NCBI GenBank assembly: GCA_900551915.1
Contig: URXT01000005.1
Span: forward strand, 33,817 to 97,816
Length of the DNA stretch: 64,000 nt
Direction: 5' to 3'
Origin: an uncultured bacterium
Lineage (GTDB): Bacteria; Cyanobacteriota; Vampirovibrionia; Gastranaerophilales; Gastranaerophilaceae
The notes beneath the pieces were generated by a model, which saw nothing but the letters and a program-made list of their open reading frames with translations, made no database searches and was not told the DNA's origin. Made by a program: the position numbers and the translations under genes. Below, in pieces: positions 62,773-64,000 of this stretch (positions within the stretch are counted from its first letter, which is position 1; each line of letters begins with the position of its first letter).

Positions 62773-64000
62773 TATTAACAGTGCAATATCAGATTCAGGA
62801 ATTCACAAAGATGCGATTTCCATTTCCGTAAAAAATACCGAAAACAGGAAAGTTTTATATTCGCTCAATTCAAATAAACCAATCAACCCTGCCTCCACTC
62901 AAAAGGTTGTAACTGCAACAGTTTCACTTGACACATTAGGTAAAGATTTTAATTTTGTAACTTCATTATACAAAACAACCAATAACGAACTCCAATTAAA
63001 ACTCAGCGGTGACCCAAATTTGACTAAAGGCGGACTTTCACAATTAATGAAGTCTGCCAAAAAGAAAAATATCATTGAGCCAAAAGCTTTTTACATTGAT
63101 GACTTCGTAATGGACAGCGTGGAATGGGGTGAAGGCTGGCAATGGGATGATGATTTGAATCCTTTAATGCCAAAATTCAGTTCTTACAATCTTGACAAAA
63201 ACCTTCTTGTAGCGGTTGTTGACCCAAAAACAAAGGGAGCGCCGGCACAAATCCATTTAACGACATTTTATCCTGTAACTTTTATGAACCTCGTAACAAC
63301 AGGCAATGACAATAATATTGAACTTACACGCAACAACCATATTTCACCGGACATAATAACAGTGAATGGAGAAATCAAAAGCAGAAGTTATTATCAAATT
63401 CCGGTTAATTCACCTAAAAGATACTTTTTAATAAAGCTTGATGAAGCAATTCGCGACGCAAAAATTGAATATTATGGAAGATTTACACAAAGAAAAACTC
63501 CTGAAAATAATATTTATCTTGTGGATGAAATTAAGCATCCAATAGAAAAATCTTTGGTTGAAATTTTTAAAAACAGCAATAACATGTCGGCAGAAACACT
63601 TTTCAAAGTTGCAGGCGGAAAATTCGTCAACAACACGGGTGCTTTAAAAAATTCACTAAAAATGTTTGATGAATATTGCAAAAAAAACGGGCTTAACAAC
63701 GAAAACATAAAAATTGTCGACGGAAGCGGTGTTTCAAAAAACAATCTTATGACAGCCGATTTTATGACAGATTTTCTTGTATTGCAGACAAAAAACGAGG
63801 ATTTTGAAGACTACATACAATTTTTTCCGACAGCAGGCGAAGGCACTCTACAAAATAGAATGCTATATTTTAAAGACATAATTTATGTTAAAACCGGAAC
63901 CTTAAGTGATGTTAGTTCCATTTGTGGATATGTCAAAACAAGAAATGGTAATCTTGTTGCATTTGACATTATGATTAATGACCCAAAATCAAGCTCTTCC
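62705..64000 (+). CDS. dacB: Peptidase S13 D-alanyl-D-alanine carboxypeptidase (PBP4-like), 3' end outside window
   Basis: At least 432 codons, open to the window edge. A signal peptide is visible (LLITILLLAAGLCVQAK). Active-site motifs are in order: SxxK as PASTQKVV, SxN as NNMSAE, and KTG as VKTGTLSDV. It trims or cleaves peptidoglycan stem peptides in the periplasm. AGGTG precedes the ATG. Its first 68 bp overlap the end of the nitrilase gene. Confidence 0.92.
   Translation, partial: MKKLLITILLLAAGLCVQAKTPDINSAISDSGIHKDAISISVKNTENRKVLYSLNSNKPINPASTQKVVTATVSLDTLGKDFNFVTSLYKTTNNELQLKLSGDPNLTKGGLSQLMKSAKKKNIIEPKAFYIDDFVMDSVEWGEGWQWDDDLNPLMPKFSSYNLDKNLLVAVVDPKTKGAPAQIHLTTFYPVTFMNLVTTGNDNNIELTRNNHISPDIITVNGEIKSRSYYQIPVNSPKRYFLIKLDEAIRDAKIEYYGRFTQRKTPENNIYLVDEIKHPIEKSLVEIFKNSNNMSAETLFKVAGGKFVNNTGALKNSLKMFDEYCKKNGLNNENIKIVDGSGVSKNNLMTADFMTDFLVLQTKNEDFEDYIQFFPTAGEGTLQNRMLYFKDIIYVKTGTLSDVSSICGYVKTRNGNLVAFDIMINDPKSSSS

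Overview
The window looks like a chromosomal segment of a gut-type, non-photosynthetic cyanobacterial relative (Gastranaerophilales / Vampirovibrionia, formerly Melainabacteria). This is inference from several signs. The DNA is AT-rich. Lone pilin-like proteins carry the N-terminus FTLAEVLITLGIIG with a C-terminal D-x-NG...DLF-x-FQ block. Several lineage-specific proteins of unknown function are present, and the coding style is compact with many 4-20 bp overlaps. Most of the window is housekeeping DNA with no large island, so the novelty is in lineage-specific genes, degenerate ATPases, repeats and small RNAs or proteins.

Layout. 0-6 kb: end of a membrane protein, uvrB, an unknown protein, and a CpaF/CpaE-like pair in which the CpaF has lost its P-loop. 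6.1-7.1 kb: a repeat-rich intergenic region with a composite dispersed repeat, three exact-period 140 bp tandem units, and an overlooked 54-aa gene. 7.1-11.2 kb: two large lineage-specific proteins flanking a structured ~199-nt RNA with its own promoter and terminator, probably 6S RNA. 11.3-17 kb: nadD, yqeK, a HerA-like pseudo-ATPase with a long acidic linker, def, fmt, aroH. 17-20 kb: queE, a DnaJ-like gene and a divergent purD (minus strand). 20-30 kb: msbA, ldh, a YkgJ-type protein, two tRNA-Arg genes, lemA, nitroreductase, an LCP protein, mgtE and a small HTH gene. 30-37.4 kb: pilin-like gene, argS carrying an in-frame dispersed repeat, dusB, a TPR protein, a 56-aa gene, and infC with a non-canonical AUA start. 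37.5-38.1 kb: tRNA-Phe followed by a Mu-like phage remnant between 25-bp direct repeats. 38-43 kb: short KdpD/KdpE pair divergent from an unknown membrane protein and a KtrB/TrkH potassium channel. 43-50 kb: YkgJ-like, thyX, rpmE, CHASE2-GGDEF cyclase, secreted protein, TPR protein, proS. 50-64 kb: gtrA-gatD, tatD, HTH/pilin pair, tlyA, polA, tig-clpP-clpX, acyltransferase, nitrilase, and the start of a PBP4-type carboxypeptidase.

The genes cover DNA repair and replication (uvrB, polA), translation and N-terminal processing (infC, argS, proS, def, fmt, rpmE, tRNAs), protein quality control (tig, clpP, clpX, DnaJ), envelope building (msbA, LCP, gatD, acyltransferase, DacB-like), K+ and Mg2+ transport (ktrB, mgtE) and cofactor or nucleotide synthesis (nadD, purD-like, thyX, queE). 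Several start codons lie 6-9 nt downstream of a -10 box with no Shine-Dalgarno, so leaderless transcripts seem common.
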